Positions 48,214 to 58,509 of a stretch of 64,000 nt of DNA are shown piece by piece. The stretch comes from Streptomyces aurantiacus (GTDB lineage: Bacteria > Actinomycetota > Actinomycetes > Streptomycetales > Streptomycetaceae). The stretch's first letter is position 1. The number at the start of each line of letters is the position of its first letter. Where the stretch lies: contig NZ_CP114283.1 in NCBI RefSeq assembly GCF_027107535.1, positions 2,046,001 to 2,110,000 on the forward strand, given 5' to 3'. Under the pieces are notes generated by a model. That model had not been told where the DNA came from and did no database searches. It saw only the letters and a program-made list of their open reading frames with translations. The position numbers and the translations under genes were made by a program.

Positions 48214-48849
48214 CTACAGCCCCAGCTGCTTCGCCTCGTGGAGCTTGGCGATCGCGTCCTTGTCGCCCTCCAGCTCCACGTCGGCGGCGCTCTGACGGCC
48301 GTTCGCGAAGAGGACGAGCTCGGAGGGCTCGCCGGTGACCGTGACCACGGGGGTGCCCCGGTGGGCCACGGCCGTCTGGCCGTCCGGGCGGCGCAGGACC
48401 AGCCCGGTGGGCGCGCCACGGCCCATCAGACGGGCCGTCCGTTCGAGACGGGACCACAGGGCGTCCTGGAAGACCGGGTCGATCACGCGGGGAACCCAGT
48501 CGGGCCGGGCACGGCGTACGTCCTCGGTGTGGACGTAGAACTCGATCGCGTTCGACGCCTCGTCGATCTGCTTGAGGGAGAACGGCGAGAAACGCGGCGG
48601 CCCCGTACGGATCAGCTGGATCAGCTCCTCGTACGGCTTCGCCGCGAACTCCACCCTCACCCGCTCCAGACGGGTCGCGAGCTGCTTGATCAGGATGCCG
48701 CCGGCGGCGTCCGGGCGACGCTCGCGCACCACGGCGTGGGCGGCGAGGTCACGGGTGTTCCAGCCTTCGCAGAGGGTCGGGGCCTCCGGGCCCACGGCCT
48801 CCAACAGATCGGCGAAGAGAAGTCGTTCACGCTTGGCATGGGTCGACAT
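48214..48849 (-). CDS. TIGR03085-family metal-binding protein (DinB/MDMPI-like)
   Basis: 211 aa, ATG start. Four-helix DinB/mycothiol-dependent maleylpyruvate isomerase-like N-terminal domain: [20 protein letters not shown] carries the conserved metal-binding His, and [20 protein letters not shown] the second His cluster. The C-terminal ~70 residues ([40 protein letters not shown]) resemble an SCP2-like fold. In actinobacteria such proteins may use mycothiol as cofactor; substrate unknown. Lies opposite in direction between hisF and hisI. Confidence 0.85.
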   Translation of the reverse strand: MSTHAKRERLLFADLLEAVGPEAPTLCEGWNTRDLAAHAVVRERRPDAAGGILIKQLATRLERVRVEFAAKPYEELIQLIRTGPPRFSPFSLKQIDEASNAIEFYVHTEDVRRARPDWVPRVIDPVFQDALWSRLERTARLMGRGAPTGLVLRRPDGQTAVAHRGTPVVTVTGEPSELVLFANGRQSAADVELEGDKDAIAKLHEAKQLGL

Positions 48850-49007
48850 ACCTGCCAGCCTACGACCGTCCCCGCGGTCCGCCCAGTTCTCACGGCCGCC
48901 GGCTCCTCGTCAAGGCGTCCTGGAGCCGAAATCGCGGATGACCGGCCTCCGGCGCACCGGCCTCTCTCATCCAGTGGACGGCGTCCGGGTGCGTCCGGCC
49001 GGCGCGG

Positions 49008-49013
49008 CACAAT
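49008..49013 (+). promoter_or_regulatory. Candidate -10 box for leaderless hisI mRNA
   Basis: CACAAT lies exactly 7 bases before the ATG at 49021, without an RBS. The flanking GCGCGGCACAATG recurs before the DUF2752 gene at 52256-52267. Confidence 0.5.
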
Positions 49014-49020
49014 GGTCGGC

Positions 49021-49422
49021 ATGACCAGCACGCCCACGCCCGGCAGCCCCAGCGGCCTGGACCCCGAGATCGCCGCCCGCCTCAGGCGCGGCGCCGACGG
49101 GCTCGTTCCCGCCATCGCCCAGCAGTACGACACCGGCGAGGTGCTGATGCTCGGCTGGATGGACGACGAGGCACTGCATCGCACCCTGACGACGGGCCGG
49201 TGCACGTACTGGTCGCGCAGCCGCCAGGAGTACTGGGTCAAGGGCGACACCTCCGGACACGTCCAGTGGGTCAAGTCCGTCGCCCTCGACTGCGACGCCG
49301 ACACCGTGCTCGTCAGGGTCGACCAGGTCGGCGCCGCCTGCCACACCGGCGACCGCACCTGCTTCGACGCCGACGTGCTGCTGGGGGACGCCGATTCCGG
49401 CGCACCGGCAGTGGATCAGTAA
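49021..49422 (+). CDS. hisI: HisI, phosphoribosyl-AMP cyclohydrolase
   Basis: 133 aa from ATG 49021. Zn/Mg-dependent ring opening of phosphoribosyl-AMP. Monofunctional (no HisE domain). Motifs: [39 protein letters not shown], and the Zn site [11 protein letters not shown] with CHTGDRTCF. Separated from the main his operon and placed 11 bases before trpE, so hisI and trpE are probably co-transcribed, mixing the two pathways. Confidence 0.96.
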   Translation: MTSTPTPGSPSGLDPEIAARLRRGADGLVPAIAQQYDTGEVLMLGWMDDEALHRTLTTGRCTYWSRSRQEYWVKGDTSGHVQWVKSVALDCDADTVLVRVDQVGAACHTGDRTCFDADVLLGDADSGAPAVDQ

Positions 49423-49433
49423 GGTCAGCCGCC

Positions 49434-50933
49434 ATGGACCTAGAGACGTTCCGCAAGCTGGCCACCGACCGGCGAGTCATCCCCGTCAGCCGCAAGCTCC
49501 TCGCGGACGGCGACACCCCCGTCGCGCTCTACCGCAAGCTCGCCGCGGAGCGCCCCGGCACCTTCCTCCTGGAGTCCGCGGAGAACGGGCGTACCTGGTC
49601 CCGCTACTCCTTCGTGGGCGTCCGCTCGTCCGCCACGCTCACCGAGCGCGACGGCCAGGCCCACTGGCTGGGCACCCCGCCCGTCGGCGTCCCCGTGCAG
49701 GGCGACCCCCTCGCGGCCCTGCGCGCCACCATCGAGGCCCTCCACACGCCGCACGACCTCGCCCATGGCTCCGATCTGTCCGGGCTGCCCCCCTTCACGG
49801 GCGGCATGGTCGGCTACCTCGGCTACGACATCGTGCGCCGGCTGGAGAAGATCGGCCCCGGCGAGCGCGACGACCTGAAGCTGCCCGAGCTCACCATGCT
49901 GCTCACCAGCGACCTGGCCGTCCTGGACCACTGGGACGGCTCGGTCCTGCTGATCGCCAACGCGATCAACCACAACGACCTCGACACGGGCGTCGACGAG
50001 GCGTACACCGACGCGGTCGCCCGCCTCGACGCCATGGAGGCGGACCTCTCGCGAGCCGTCTCGCAGCCCCCGGCCGCGCTCCCGCCGTCCGAACTGCCCG
50101 AGTACACCGCGCTGTGGGGCGGCCCCGACTACCAGGACGCCGTCGACGACATCAAGGAGCGCATCCGGGCCGGCGAGGCCTTCCAGGTCGTCCCCTCCCA
50201 GCGCTTCGAGACGCCGTGCACGGCAAGCGCGTTGGACGTGTACCGGGTGTTGCGGGCCACCAACCCGTCGCCGTACATGTACCTCTTCCGCTTCGACGGC
50301 TTCGACGTCGTGGGCTCCTCCCCGGAGGCCCTGGTCAAGGTCGAGGACGGCCAGGCGATGGTGCACCCCATCGCGGGTACCCGGCCGCGCGGCGCCACTG
50401 TCCAGGAGGACCAGGCCCTCGCCGACGAGCTGATCGCCGACCCCAAGGAGCGCGCCGAGCACCTGATGCTCGTCGACCTGGGGCGCAACGACCTGGGGCG
50501 GGTCTGCGAGCCCGGCTCCGTGGAGGTCGTCGACTTCATGTCCATCGAGCGCTACTCGCACGTCATGCACATCGTGTCGACCGTGACCGGCAGGGTCGCC
50601 GAAGGCCGTACGGCCTTCGACGTACTGACGGCCTGCTTCCCCGCCGGCACCCTCTCCGGCGCCCCCAAGCCCCGCGCCATGCAGATCATCGACGAACTGG
50701 AGCCCTCGCGGCGCGGCCTGTACGGCGGCTGCGTCGGCTACCTCGACTTCGCGGGCGACTCCGACACCGCCATCGCCATCCGTACGGCCCTGCTCCGCGA
50801 CGGCACGGCGTACGTGCAGGCCGGCGCCGGAGTCGTCGCCGACTCGGACCCCGTCGCCGAGGACACCGAGTGCCGCAACAAGGCCGCCGCGGTCCTCCGC
50901 GCGGTCCACACGGCCAACCGGCTGGCCCAGTAG
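49434..50933 (+). CDS. trpE: TrpE, anthranilate synthase component I
   Basis: 499 aa from ATG 49434. Makes anthranilate from chorismate using ammonia from a separate glutaminase (TrpG not in the window). The tryptophan feedback element LLESAENG is at 45-52. The catalytic C-terminal half has [57 protein letters not shown] and [18 protein letters not shown]. No leader peptide or attenuator fits in the 11-base space after hisI. Confidence 0.97.
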   Translation: MDLETFRKLATDRRVIPVSRKLLADGDTPVALYRKLAAERPGTFLLESAENGRTWSRYSFVGVRSSATLTERDGQAHWLGTPPVGVPVQGDPLAALRATIEALHTPHDLAHGSDLSGLPPFTGGMVGYLGYDIVRRLEKIGPGERDDLKLPELTMLLTSDLAVLDHWDGSVLLIANAINHNDLDTGVDEAYTDAVARLDAMEADLSRAVSQPPAALPPSELPEYTALWGGPDYQDAVDDIKERIRAGEAFQVVPSQRFETPCTASALDVYRVLRATNPSPYMYLFRFDGFDVVGSSPEALVKVEDGQAMVHPIAGTRPRGATVQEDQALADELIADPKERAEHLMLVDLGRNDLGRVCEPGSVEVVDFMSIERYSHVMHIVSTVTGRVAEGRTAFDVLTACFPAGTLSGAPKPRAMQIIDELEPSRRGLYGGCVGYLDFAGDSDTAIAIRTALLRDGTAYVQAGAGVVADSDPVAEDTECRNKAAAVLRAVHTANRLAQ

Positions 50934-51075
50934 GGCGCGCACCGGCCCCGGGGACGACGCACACCGGTGGAAACGGCACGTCACGCACCGTTCCGGACGC
51001 CCGGAACCGGACATAGGCGCCCAGTGCGACGCGTCTCACGTGAGCCCCGGGTGACGGTTCGCCCGGGGTTCAGGC

Positions 51076-51081
51076 GATAGT
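51076..51081 (+). promoter_or_regulatory. Candidate -10 box for leaderless trp-membrane-protein mRNA
   Basis: GATAGT lies exactly 7 bases before the GTG at 51089, a good TANNNT-like match. GTGACG 19 bases further up (51051-51056) could be a -35. Confidence 0.5.
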
Positions 51082-51088
51082 GGAGCAC

Positions 51089-51721
51089 GTGACTGCTGTT
51101 CCGCACCCCCGATCCGAAGCCCCCGGACCCGCCCGGTCCGGCCGCCGAAGCCTCGCCCTCGCCCTGCTGTCCGGCGCGCTCGGCGCGGCCGTCGTGCTGC
51201 TCGCCACCCGCCGTGGCTGGTCGGACGGCACCGCGACCGTCGCCGGCGGTGAATTCCCGCTGAGCGCCACGGGCAGCGACGTCACGGGCGTCCCCGCCTC
51301 CCTGGCGATAGTGGGACTGGCCTCCCTCGTCGCCGTCTTCGCCGTCCGCCGGGCCGGCCGCTTCCTGGTCGCCGGACTCCTCGCGCTCTCCGGCGCGGGC
51401 ACGATCGCCTCGGCGCTCCTCGGTGTGTCCGACAGCTCAGCGCTCGACGAGAAGGCCGCCCAGGCCACCGGGGACACCGCGGCGACCGTTGACACCATGA
51501 CCCACACCGCCTGGCCGTACGTGGCCGCCGCGGGCGGTCTGCTGCTCCTCCTCGCGGGCCTCCTCGCCCTGCGCTACGGACGGCTGTGGCCGACCATGTC
51601 GGGACGGTACGAGCGCGACGGCGCCCCGCGGGTGCGCAGGACCCGGGCCCCGGCGGACACCGACCGGCCCGAGGAGATCTGGAAGGCCCTCGACCGCGGC
51701 GAGGACCCGACAAGCGCCTGA
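51089..51721 (+). CDS. TIGR02234-family Trp-biosynthesis-associated membrane protein
   Basis: 210 aa from GTG 51089, favoured by the -10-like box; a GTG at 51080 gives 213 aa. Membrane protein found between trpE and trpC in many actinobacteria. About four TM segments: LALALLSGALGAAVVLLA, then a WSDGTATVAGGEFPLSATGS extracytoplasmic loop, LAIVGLASLVAVFAV, FLVAGLLALSGAGTIASALL and AAAGGLLLLLAGLLAL. The C-terminal tail has APADTDRPEEIWKALDRGED. Function not known; association with trp genes is the main clue. Confidence 0.88.
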   Translation: MTAVPHPRSEAPGPARSGRRSLALALLSGALGAAVVLLATRRGWSDGTATVAGGEFPLSATGSDVTGVPASLAIVGLASLVAVFAVRRAGRFLVAGLLALSGAGTIASALLGVSDSSALDEKAAQATGDTAATVDTMTHTAWPYVAAAGGLLLLLAGLLALRYGRLWPTMSGRYERDGAPRVRRTRAPADTDRPEEIWKALDRGEDPTSA

Positions 51722-51779
51722 GGGAACTGCCACCCGGTCCGCCGGAACCGCCGTGAGCGGCGGCCGGTCCCGCGGTTCC

Positions 51780-51800
51780 CCGCGCCCTGCGGGGGCGCGG
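51780..51800 (+). terminator. Terminator hairpin with repeat-type flank
   Basis: CCGCGCCC (51780-51787) pairs with GGGCGCGG (51793-51800) over a 5-base loop. Preceded by GCGGTTCCCCGCGCCC, the sequence also present at 34661-34676. Confidence 0.75.
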
Positions 51801-51889
51801 CACCCCCGGCTCCGAGCGGTCCCGCAGGTACGGAACAATGGGCGGCGAGCGTCCGACTCACATACGCACACAGCAACGAGGAGCAAGTC

Positions 51890-52123
51890 ATGGCGGGCAG
51901 CAGCCACGGTCACACCCCGGCCGCCTGGACCGGTGTCATCATCGCCTTCATCGGTTTCTGCGTCTCCGGTGCCTTCATGGTGATGGCCAGCCCGCTGGGC
52001 TTCTGGGCCGGCATGGTCATCGTCGTCCTCGGCGGCGTGGTCGGCATGGCCATGCGCGCGGCGGGCCTCGGCCAGCCGAAGCGCACGCACCCGACCCACC
52101 AGGTGGCGTCCGCCGAGAGCTGA
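51890..52123 (+). CDS. HGxxPAAW-family small membrane protein
   Basis: 77 aa, ATG after GAGGAGCAAGTC. N-terminal SSHGHTPAAWTG matches the actinobacterial HGxxPAAW motif; two TM helices follow (VIIAFIGFCVSGAFMVMAS and FWAGMVIVVLGGVVGMAM), then a polar tail GLGQPKRTHPTHQ. Conserved next to trp genes in streptomycetes; function unknown. Confidence 0.87.
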   Translation: MAGSSHGHTPAAWTGVIIAFIGFCVSGAFMVMASPLGFWAGMVIVVLGGVVGMAMRAAGLGQPKRTHPTHQVASAES

Positions 52124-52260
52124 GCCCGTCCGTACGGTGGCACGGTTCCACGGCATCACGGGAGGCGGGTCCGGCGTCGAACGCCGGAGCCGCCTTCTCC
52201 GTGTGTCCGTGCGTGGGCCCGCACACGGCGCGGGCCGGTGCGCGGTCCACCCCGGCGCGG

Positions 52261-52266
52261 CACAAT
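52261..52266 (+). promoter_or_regulatory. Candidate -10 box for leaderless DUF2752 mRNA
   Basis: CACAAT lies exactly 7 bases before the GTG at 52274, in the same GCGCGGCACAATG context as before hisI. Confidence 0.5.
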
Positions 52267-52273
52267 GCGACGG

Positions 52274-52708
52274 GTGAACGCCGATTCCCAGAGGGTGACG
52301 CCCGCTCCCGGATCCCTGCCGCGACGGCTCGTCGTGCCCGGCGGGATCCTCGCGGCCGTCGTCGGCGCCTTCGCGTACGTGGGGACCGTCGACCCGAACG
52401 AACCGGGGCACTACCCCGCCTGCCCGCTGCTGCAGTACACCGGCCTGTACTGTCCCGGCTGCGGCGGGCTGCGCAGCGCGTACGCCGTCGTGCACGGGGA
52501 CCTCGGGACGGCCCTCGGGGCCAACGCGGTCGCCGTTCTCGGCTACGCCGTCTTCGCCGCGCTGTGGACCGTCTGGGTGGTCCGCTCGGTCCGTGGACGG
52601 CCGACGCGCGTCGATCCGGGGCCGTCCTTGCTGTGGGCGCTGGGCGCGTTGTTGCTGGTCTTCACCGTTGTCCGGAACCTGCCGTTCGGTGGCTGGCTCC
52701 ACCCTTGA
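52274..52708 (+). CDS. DUF2752 membrane protein
   Basis: 144 aa from GTG 52274; ATG 52265 would overlap the -10-like box. Three TM segments, with the family signature YPACPLLQYTGLYCPGCGGL carrying three cysteines, the CPGCG motif and RSAYAVVHGD. DUF2752 is a widespread membrane family without an assigned function. Located between the trp-linked small membrane gene and trpC. Confidence 0.88.
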   Translation: MNADSQRVTPAPGSLPRRLVVPGGILAAVVGAFAYVGTVDPNEPGHYPACPLLQYTGLYCPGCGGLRSAYAVVHGDLGTALGANAVAVLGYAVFAALWTVWVVRSVRGRPTRVDPGPSLLWALGALLLVFTVVRNLPFGGWLHP

Positions 52709-52734
52709 TCAATGTGCGAATGTCCAGGTAGTGG
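52705..52734 (+). promoter_or_regulatory. Candidate trpC promoter
   Basis: TTGATC (52705-52710), 18-base spacer, TAGTGG (52729-52734). Transcription from here would leave a ~135-base leader before trpC. No Trp-codon-rich leader peptide is visible in it. Confidence 0.45.
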
Positions 52735-52875
52735 GACCGCCGTCAACCGGATGTGAGGCCTAAGCCCTCCTCCGGATACCATCGCAGTGACCACCGGTTT
52801 CGTCCGATGCGACGGATCCGGGGTCAACCGCAGAACCGCTGCAAGTGCCAACCGTCAGGGAAGGGGGCCGCTCGC

Positions 52876-53685
52876 GTGAGTGTGCTCGACGAGATCATCG
52901 ACGGAGTCCGTGCCGACCTCGCGGAGCGACAGGCGCGCGTCAGCCTCGACGAGCTCAAGGAGCGCGCCGCGAAGGCTCCGGCAGCCAAGGACGGTGTCGC
53001 GGCCCTGCGCGGCGACGGCGTCAAGGTCATCTGCGAGGTCAAGCGCTCCAGCCCGTCCAAGGGCGCGCTCGCTGCGATCGCCGATCCCGCGGCCCTCGCC
53101 GCGGACTACGAGGCGGGCGGCGCGTCCGTCATCTCCGTGCTCACCGAGCAGCGCCGCTTCGGCGGATCGCTGGCCGACCTGGAGGCCGTGCGGGCCAAGG
53201 TCGACATCCCGGTGCTGCGCAAGGACTTCATCGTCACGTCCTACCAGCTGTGGGAGGCCCGGGCGTACGGCGCTGACCTCGCGCTGCTCATCGTGGCCGC
53301 GCTCGACCAGCCCGCCCTGGAGTCCCTCATCGAGCGTGCCGAGTCCATCGGACTCACCCCGCTCGTCGAGGTGCACGACGAGGACGAGGTCGAGCGGGCG
53401 GTGGACGCCGGCGCGAAGGTCATCGGCGTCAACGCGCGCAACCTCAAGGACCTCAAGGTCGACCGCGGCACCTTCGAGCGCGTCGCACCCGAGATCCCCG
53501 CCCACATCGTGAAGATCGCGGAGTCCGGCGTCCGTGGTCCGCACGACCTCATCGCCTACGCGAACGCCGGCGCCGACGCCGTACTGGTCGGCGAGTCCCT
53601 GGTCACCGGCCGGGACCCGCGCACCGCCGTCTCCGACCTGGTCGCCGCCGGCGCGCACCCCGCGCTGCGGCACGGACGGGGCTGA
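52876..53685 (+). CDS. trpC: TrpC, indole-3-glycerol-phosphate synthase
   Basis: 269 aa from GTG 52876 (GGGAAGGGGGCC upstream). TIM barrel closing the indole ring. Monofunctional: no TrpF domain, consistent with PriA supplying that step. Motifs: [74 protein letters not shown] and [11 protein letters not shown]. Likely co-transcribed with the TrpM-like gene after it. Confidence 0.96.
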   Translation: MSVLDEIIDGVRADLAERQARVSLDELKERAAKAPAAKDGVAALRGDGVKVICEVKRSSPSKGALAAIADPAALAADYEAGGASVISVLTEQRRFGGSLADLEAVRAKVDIPVLRKDFIVTSYQLWEARAYGADLALLIVAALDQPALESLIERAESIGLTPLVEVHDEDEVERAVDAGAKVIGVNARNLKDLKVDRGTFERVAPEIPAHIVKIAESGVRGPHDLIAYANAGADAVLVGESLVTGRDPRTAVSDLVAAGAHPALRHGRG

Positions 53686-53693
53686 CACCCCGG

Positions 53694-53978
53694 ATGAACG
53701 CCGGCCGTACCCCCGCCGCCACCACCCGTCCGGGCTCATGCCCCGACGGTGGTCCGGCGCGTGTGCGGTCCGCCGCCGCGGGGCCTTCGGTGGCCCGCGG
53801 CCCCTACGCCCGGCTCGCCCGCGGCTGCCGTCCGCGCGGCTGCCGCGCGCCCGCCAGGCGTGTGCACGGGCGCCGGGTGCGGTACGTCATCGGCGACGAG
53901 CCGGGCCAGGTCAACGGCATGCGATGGCGTCGGCGCGTACGCGCCACCGCCGCCCACGGACTCCGCCCCGTCTCCTGA
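53694..53978 (+). CDS. trpM: TrpM-like small basic protein
   Basis: 94 codons from ATG 53694, but the conserved part is the C-terminal ~60 residues; in-frame GTGs at 53763 and 53790 give 71 and 62 aa. The core is YARLARGCRPRGCRAPARR and VHGRRVRYVIGDEPGQ-VNGMRWRRR, extremely Arg-rich. It lies between trpC and trpB, the place of S. coelicolor trpM, a 63-aa protein reported to modulate tryptophan synthesis and differentiation. That length favours a start near 53790. The assignment rests on position, size and remembered sequence character. Confidence 0.62.
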   Translation: MNAGRTPAATTRPGSCPDGGPARVRSAAAGPSVARGPYARLARGCRPRGCRAPARRVHGRRVRYVIGDEPGQVNGMRWRRRVRATAAHGLRPVS

Positions 53979-53995
53979 CCGGGCCGGGGCCCGGT
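53978..53995 (+). terminator. Hairpin after trpM-like gene
   Basis: ACCGGGCC (53978-53985) pairs with GGCCCGGT (53988-53995). It may end or attenuate the trpC-trpM transcript before trpB. The remaining ~245 bases to trpB hold no gene I can support, so the trpBA promoter or leader is probably there. Confidence 0.6.
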
Positions 53996-54240
53996 TCGGC
54001 GCCACCCGATCCCCGTCGCGCGGGCTCTCTCCGCGCCGCGGCCGGGTGGGTGCCACTCTCTCCTGCTCGTTGCCGGCCCGTTGTGGCCCGGGAACTCCTT
54101 CCGCGCCTCGACGACACGCGGCGCGGGTCCGGCGGCACCGCGACCGCCACGGCCGGGGAGACGAACCGCCGGCGGACGCGGCGCACATGTGACCGTCATC
54201 CGACCTGTAGACCGGGGCCACGCCCCAGCGAGGTAACCGC

Positions 54241-55529
<1,289 letters not shown>

Positions 55530-55533
<4 letters not shown>

Positions 55534-56345
55534 GCGGCAACATCCAGCTGTTGAGCGACACGCTCGCCGGTGCGAAGGCCGAGGGCAGGTCCGCCCTCAT
55601 CGCGTACCTCCCGGCCGGCTTCCCGACCGTCGACGGCGGGATCGCGGCCGTCAAGGCCGTCTTCGAGGGCGGCGCGGACGTCGTCGAGGTGGGGCTGCCG
55701 CACAGCGACCCCGTCCTCGACGGCCCGGTCATCCAGACCGCCGACGACATCGCCCTGCGCGGCGGCGTCAGGATCGCGGACGTGATGCGCACGGTCCGCG
55801 AGGCGTACGAGGCGACCGGCAAGCCCGTCCTCGTGATGACGTACTGGAACCCGATCGACCGCTACGGCGTCGAGCGCTTCACCGCCGAACTGGCCGAAGC
55901 GGGCGGGGCCGGCTGCATCCTGCCCGACCTCCCCGTGCAGGAGTCCGCGCTGTGGAGGGAGCACGCCGAGAAGCACGGCCTCGCGACCGTCTTCGTCGTC
56001 GCCCCCAGCAGCAAGGACGCCCGGCTGGCCGAGATCACCGCGGCGGGCTCCGGCTTCGTCTACGCGGCCTCGCTGATGGGCGTCACCGGCACCCGGGAGT
56101 CCGTGGGCGCGCAGGCGCAGGACCTTGTCCGGCGTACCAAGGCCACCACCGGCATCCCGGTCTGTGTCGGCCTCGGCGTCTCGAACGCCCGGCAGGCCGC
56201 CGAGGTGGCCGGCTTCGCCGACGGCGTCATCGTCGGCTCGGCCTTCGTGAAGTTGATGCTGGACGCCCCGGACGAGGCCGCCGGCCTGGACGCCGTACGC
56301 GCTCTCGCCGCCGATCTCGCCAAGGGCGTGCGCGGCACGAAGTGA
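55530..56345 (+). CDS. trpA: TrpA, tryptophan synthase alpha subunit
   Basis: 271 aa, GTG overlapping trpB. TIM barrel cleaving indoleglycerol phosphate and channelling indole to TrpB. Catalytic Glu53 ([11 protein letters not shown]) and Asp64 ([10 protein letters not shown]) are present, with [18 protein letters not shown] and [20 protein letters not shown]. Followed by a strong terminator. Confidence 0.97.
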
Positions 56346-56418
56346 CAACCGTTCGTTCTCGTACGGCTGTTCATGTACGTAACGGACAATCCGCTCACTC
56401 GAACGGGTGGACCTGAGG

Positions 56419-56445
56419 CCGGGGAGGCGCGGAGCGCCTCCCCGG
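56419..56445 (+). terminator. trpBA terminator
   Basis: A perfect 12-bp stem, 56419-56430 with 56434-56445, with loop GGA, followed by TTCGTTCT. It lies 74 bases after trpA and rules out the upstream start (56407) for the next gene. Confidence 0.9.
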
Positions 56446-56460
56446 TTCGTTCTGCGGGAT

Positions 56461-57234
56461 GTGAGCGAGAAGAACCGTGAGGGAAAGCGCACCGCCCGCG
56501 AGCGGCTGGCGGAAGAGCGAGACAAGCAGAAGGCGGCGGAGAAGCGCCGCCGGGTACTGGTCGTGGGCGGGGCAGTCGTCGCCGTGCTGGGCCTGGCCGC
56601 GGTGATCGGCGTACTGGCCGCGAACTCCGGCAAGGACGAGGCGGACACGGCGGGCCCGCTGACGGCCCCCTCGGGGGCGAACGGCGACGACAGCCTGGCC
56701 ATCCCCGCGGGCAAGGAGAGTGCCAAGTCCACTCTCACCGTGTGGGAGGACTTCCGCTGCCCGGCCTGCAAGAGCTTCGAGGACGCCTACCGCTCGACGA
56801 TCCACGAGCTGACGGGCGCCGGACAGCTGAAGGTGGAGTACCACCTCGCGACCCTGATCGACGGGAACATGGGCGGCAGCGGCTCCCTGCACGCCGCCAA
56901 CGCCGCGGCCTGCGCCCAGGACGCCGGGAAGTTCACCGCGTACCACGACGTGCTCTTCGAGAACCAGCCCGCCGAGACGGACGACGCGTACGCGAAGAAC
57001 AGCAAGCTGATCGAGCTGGCGGGCAAGGTCGACGGACTGACCACCGACCCCTTCAAGAAGTGCGTGGAGGACGGCACGCACAACAGCTGGGTCGCCAAGT
57101 CCCACAAGGCCTTCCAGAGTGGCAACTTCAGCGGCACCCCGACGGTGCTGCTGAACGGGAAGAACATCTACCAGGACCAGACGATGACCCCGGCCAAGCT
57201 GAAGCAGATGGTGCAGCAGGCCGGCAAGGCGTGA
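56461..57234 (+). CDS. Membrane-anchored DsbA-like thiol-disulfide protein (second copy)
   Basis: 257 aa from GTG 56461. Same plan as the protein at 26.1-26.9 kb: a basic, Arg/Glu-rich N-terminus (SEKNREGKRTARERLAEER), one TM helix (31-53, VLVVGGAVVAVLGLAAVIGV), a linker, then a thioredoxin-like domain with EDFRCPACKSFEDAY (Cys100, Cys103). The cis-Pro loop NFSGTPTVLLNGKNIY contains the conserved Thr-Pro. Acts outside the membrane on exported proteins. It sits 118 bases before lgt, so both genes serve envelope protein maturation. Confidence 0.9.
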   Translation: MSEKNREGKRTARERLAEERDKQKAAEKRRRVLVVGGAVVAVLGLAAVIGVLAANSGKDEADTAGPLTAPSGANGDDSLAIPAGKESAKSTLTVWEDFRCPACKSFEDAYRSTIHELTGAGQLKVEYHLATLIDGNMGGSGSLHAANAAACAQDAGKFTAYHDVLFENQPAETDDAYAKNSKLIELAGKVDGLTTDPFKKCVEDGTHNSWVAKSHKAFQSGNFSGTPTVLLNGKNIYQDQTMTPAKLKQMVQQAGKA

Positions 57235-57352
57235 GCGCGGCGGGCCGCACGGGTGCACCACCGGCCCCAGCGGTCCCGCCGGTCTCGTTATGGACCCGTA
57301 GCCCGGGCGGGTTGCCGTACGTGGCGCCCGGCAGGGTAGCGTCGACTCCGCC

Positions 57353-58447
57353 ATGGAAATTGCCTACATCCCCAGCCCGTCGCGCGGAGTATACGAACTA
57401 TTCGGCGTCATTCCGCTGCGCGGCTACGCGTTCTGCATCATCATCGGCGTCTTCGTAGCCGTCTGGCTCGGCAACAAGCGGTGGATCGCGCGGGGAGGCC
57501 GTTCAGGCACCGTGGCGGACATCGCCGTGTGGGCCGTGCCGTTCGGCCTCGTCGGCGGGCGGCTGTACCACGTCATCACGGACTACCAGCTGTACTTCAG
57601 CGAGGGTCAGGACTGGGTCGACGCCTTCAAGATCTGGGAGGGCGGCCTCGGTATCTGGGGGGCCATCGCCTTCGGCGCGGTGGGTGCCTGGATCGGCTGC
57701 CGCAGCCGTGGCATCCCGCTGCCGGCGTGGGCCGACGCCCTCGCCCCTGGTATCGCCCTCGCACAGGCCATCGGCCGCTGGGGCAACTGGTTCAACCAGG
57801 AGCTGTACGGGCGGGAGACGGACCTCCCCTGGGCGCTGCACATCACGTCCTCGACGGACGGCCGGGTGCCGGGCTACTACCACCCGACGTTCCTGTACGA
57901 GTCGCTGTGGTGCATCGGTGTCGCGGTCCTCGTCATCTGGGCCGACCGCCGCTTCAAGCTCGGCCACGGCCGCGCCTTCGCCCTGTACGTCGCGGCGTAC
58001 TGCGCGGGCCGCTTCTGGATCGAGGCCATGCGGGTCGACGAGGCCCACCACTTCCTCGGGATGCGTCTCAACGAGTGGACCTCGATCGTCGTCTTCCTCC
58101 TCGCCGTGCTCTACATCGTGCTGTCGGCGCGGCGCAGGCCGGGCCGGGAAGAGGTCGTCGAGCCAAGCGCGTCCGACGGGGACACGGACGACGGCGCCGC
58201 GGTGGACCTGGACAAGAAGTCCGAGGACGAGAAGCCCGAGAACAAGAAGTCCGGGGACAAGAAGTCCGGGGACAAGAAGACCGACGGCGACGCCGGGTCC
58301 GACGAGACCAGGTCCGAGGACGAGAAGTCCGAGGGGGACGGCACGAAGCCGGTCGGGTCCGACGCCGGTTCCTCGGCTTCCGGGACCGCGGACTCGACGG
58401 GTTCCGCCGCGACGAAGGACGAAGCCGGGTCGGCGAAGAAGTCCTGA
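57353..58447 (+). CDS. lgt: Lgt, prolipoprotein diacylglyceryl transferase
   Basis: 364 aa, ATG start. Transfers diacylglycerol from phosphatidylglycerol to the lipobox cysteine, the step before LspA. Seven TM segments over ~270 residues. Motifs: IPLRGYAFCIIIGVF, VGGRLYHVITDY, the signature GRWGNWFNQELYG (from about 141), HPTFLYESLWC, and the late GRFWIEAMRVDEAHH. Residues ~270-364 form a highly charged Lys/Asp/Glu/Ser tail with repeated KKSGD units (a 15-base unit is duplicated exactly at 58244-58273). The tail is dispensable-looking and typical of streptomycete Lgt. Confidence 0.95.
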   Translation: MEIAYIPSPSRGVYELFGVIPLRGYAFCIIIGVFVAVWLGNKRWIARGGRSGTVADIAVWAVPFGLVGGRLYHVITDYQLYFSEGQDWVDAFKIWEGGLGIWGAIAFGAVGAWIGCRSRGIPLPAWADALAPGIALAQAIGRWGNWFNQELYGRETDLPWALHITSSTDGRVPGYYHPTFLYESLWCIGVAVLVIWADRRFKLGHGRAFALYVAAYCAGRFWIEAMRVDEAHHFLGMRLNEWTSIVVFLLAVLYIVLSARRRPGREEVVEPSASDGDTDDGAAVDLDKKSEDEKPENKKSGDKKSGDKKTDGDAGSDETRSEDEKSEGDGTKPVGSDAGSSASGTADSTGSAATKDEAGSAKKS

Positions 58448-58465
58448 CCTGAGCGAGTACGTGGA

Positions 58466-58497
58466 CAGGGGCGCCCCCAGCACTGGGGGCGCCCCTG
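58466..58497. terminator. Bidirectional terminator between lgt and the CoA-lyase operon
   Basis: Perfect 15-base arms, 58466-58480 and 58483-58497, lie between convergent genes; one of the strongest hairpins in the window. Confidence 0.92.
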
Positions 58498-58509
58498 CCC
58501 TGTGTGCGG

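Noticed and set aside
49423..49433. Attenuator or leader peptide before trpE
   Set aside because: Only 11 bases separate hisI and trpE; no space for a leader.
56407..56460. Upstream GTG start for the second DsbA-like protein
   Set aside because: It would run through the perfect trpBA terminator hairpin at 56419-56445.
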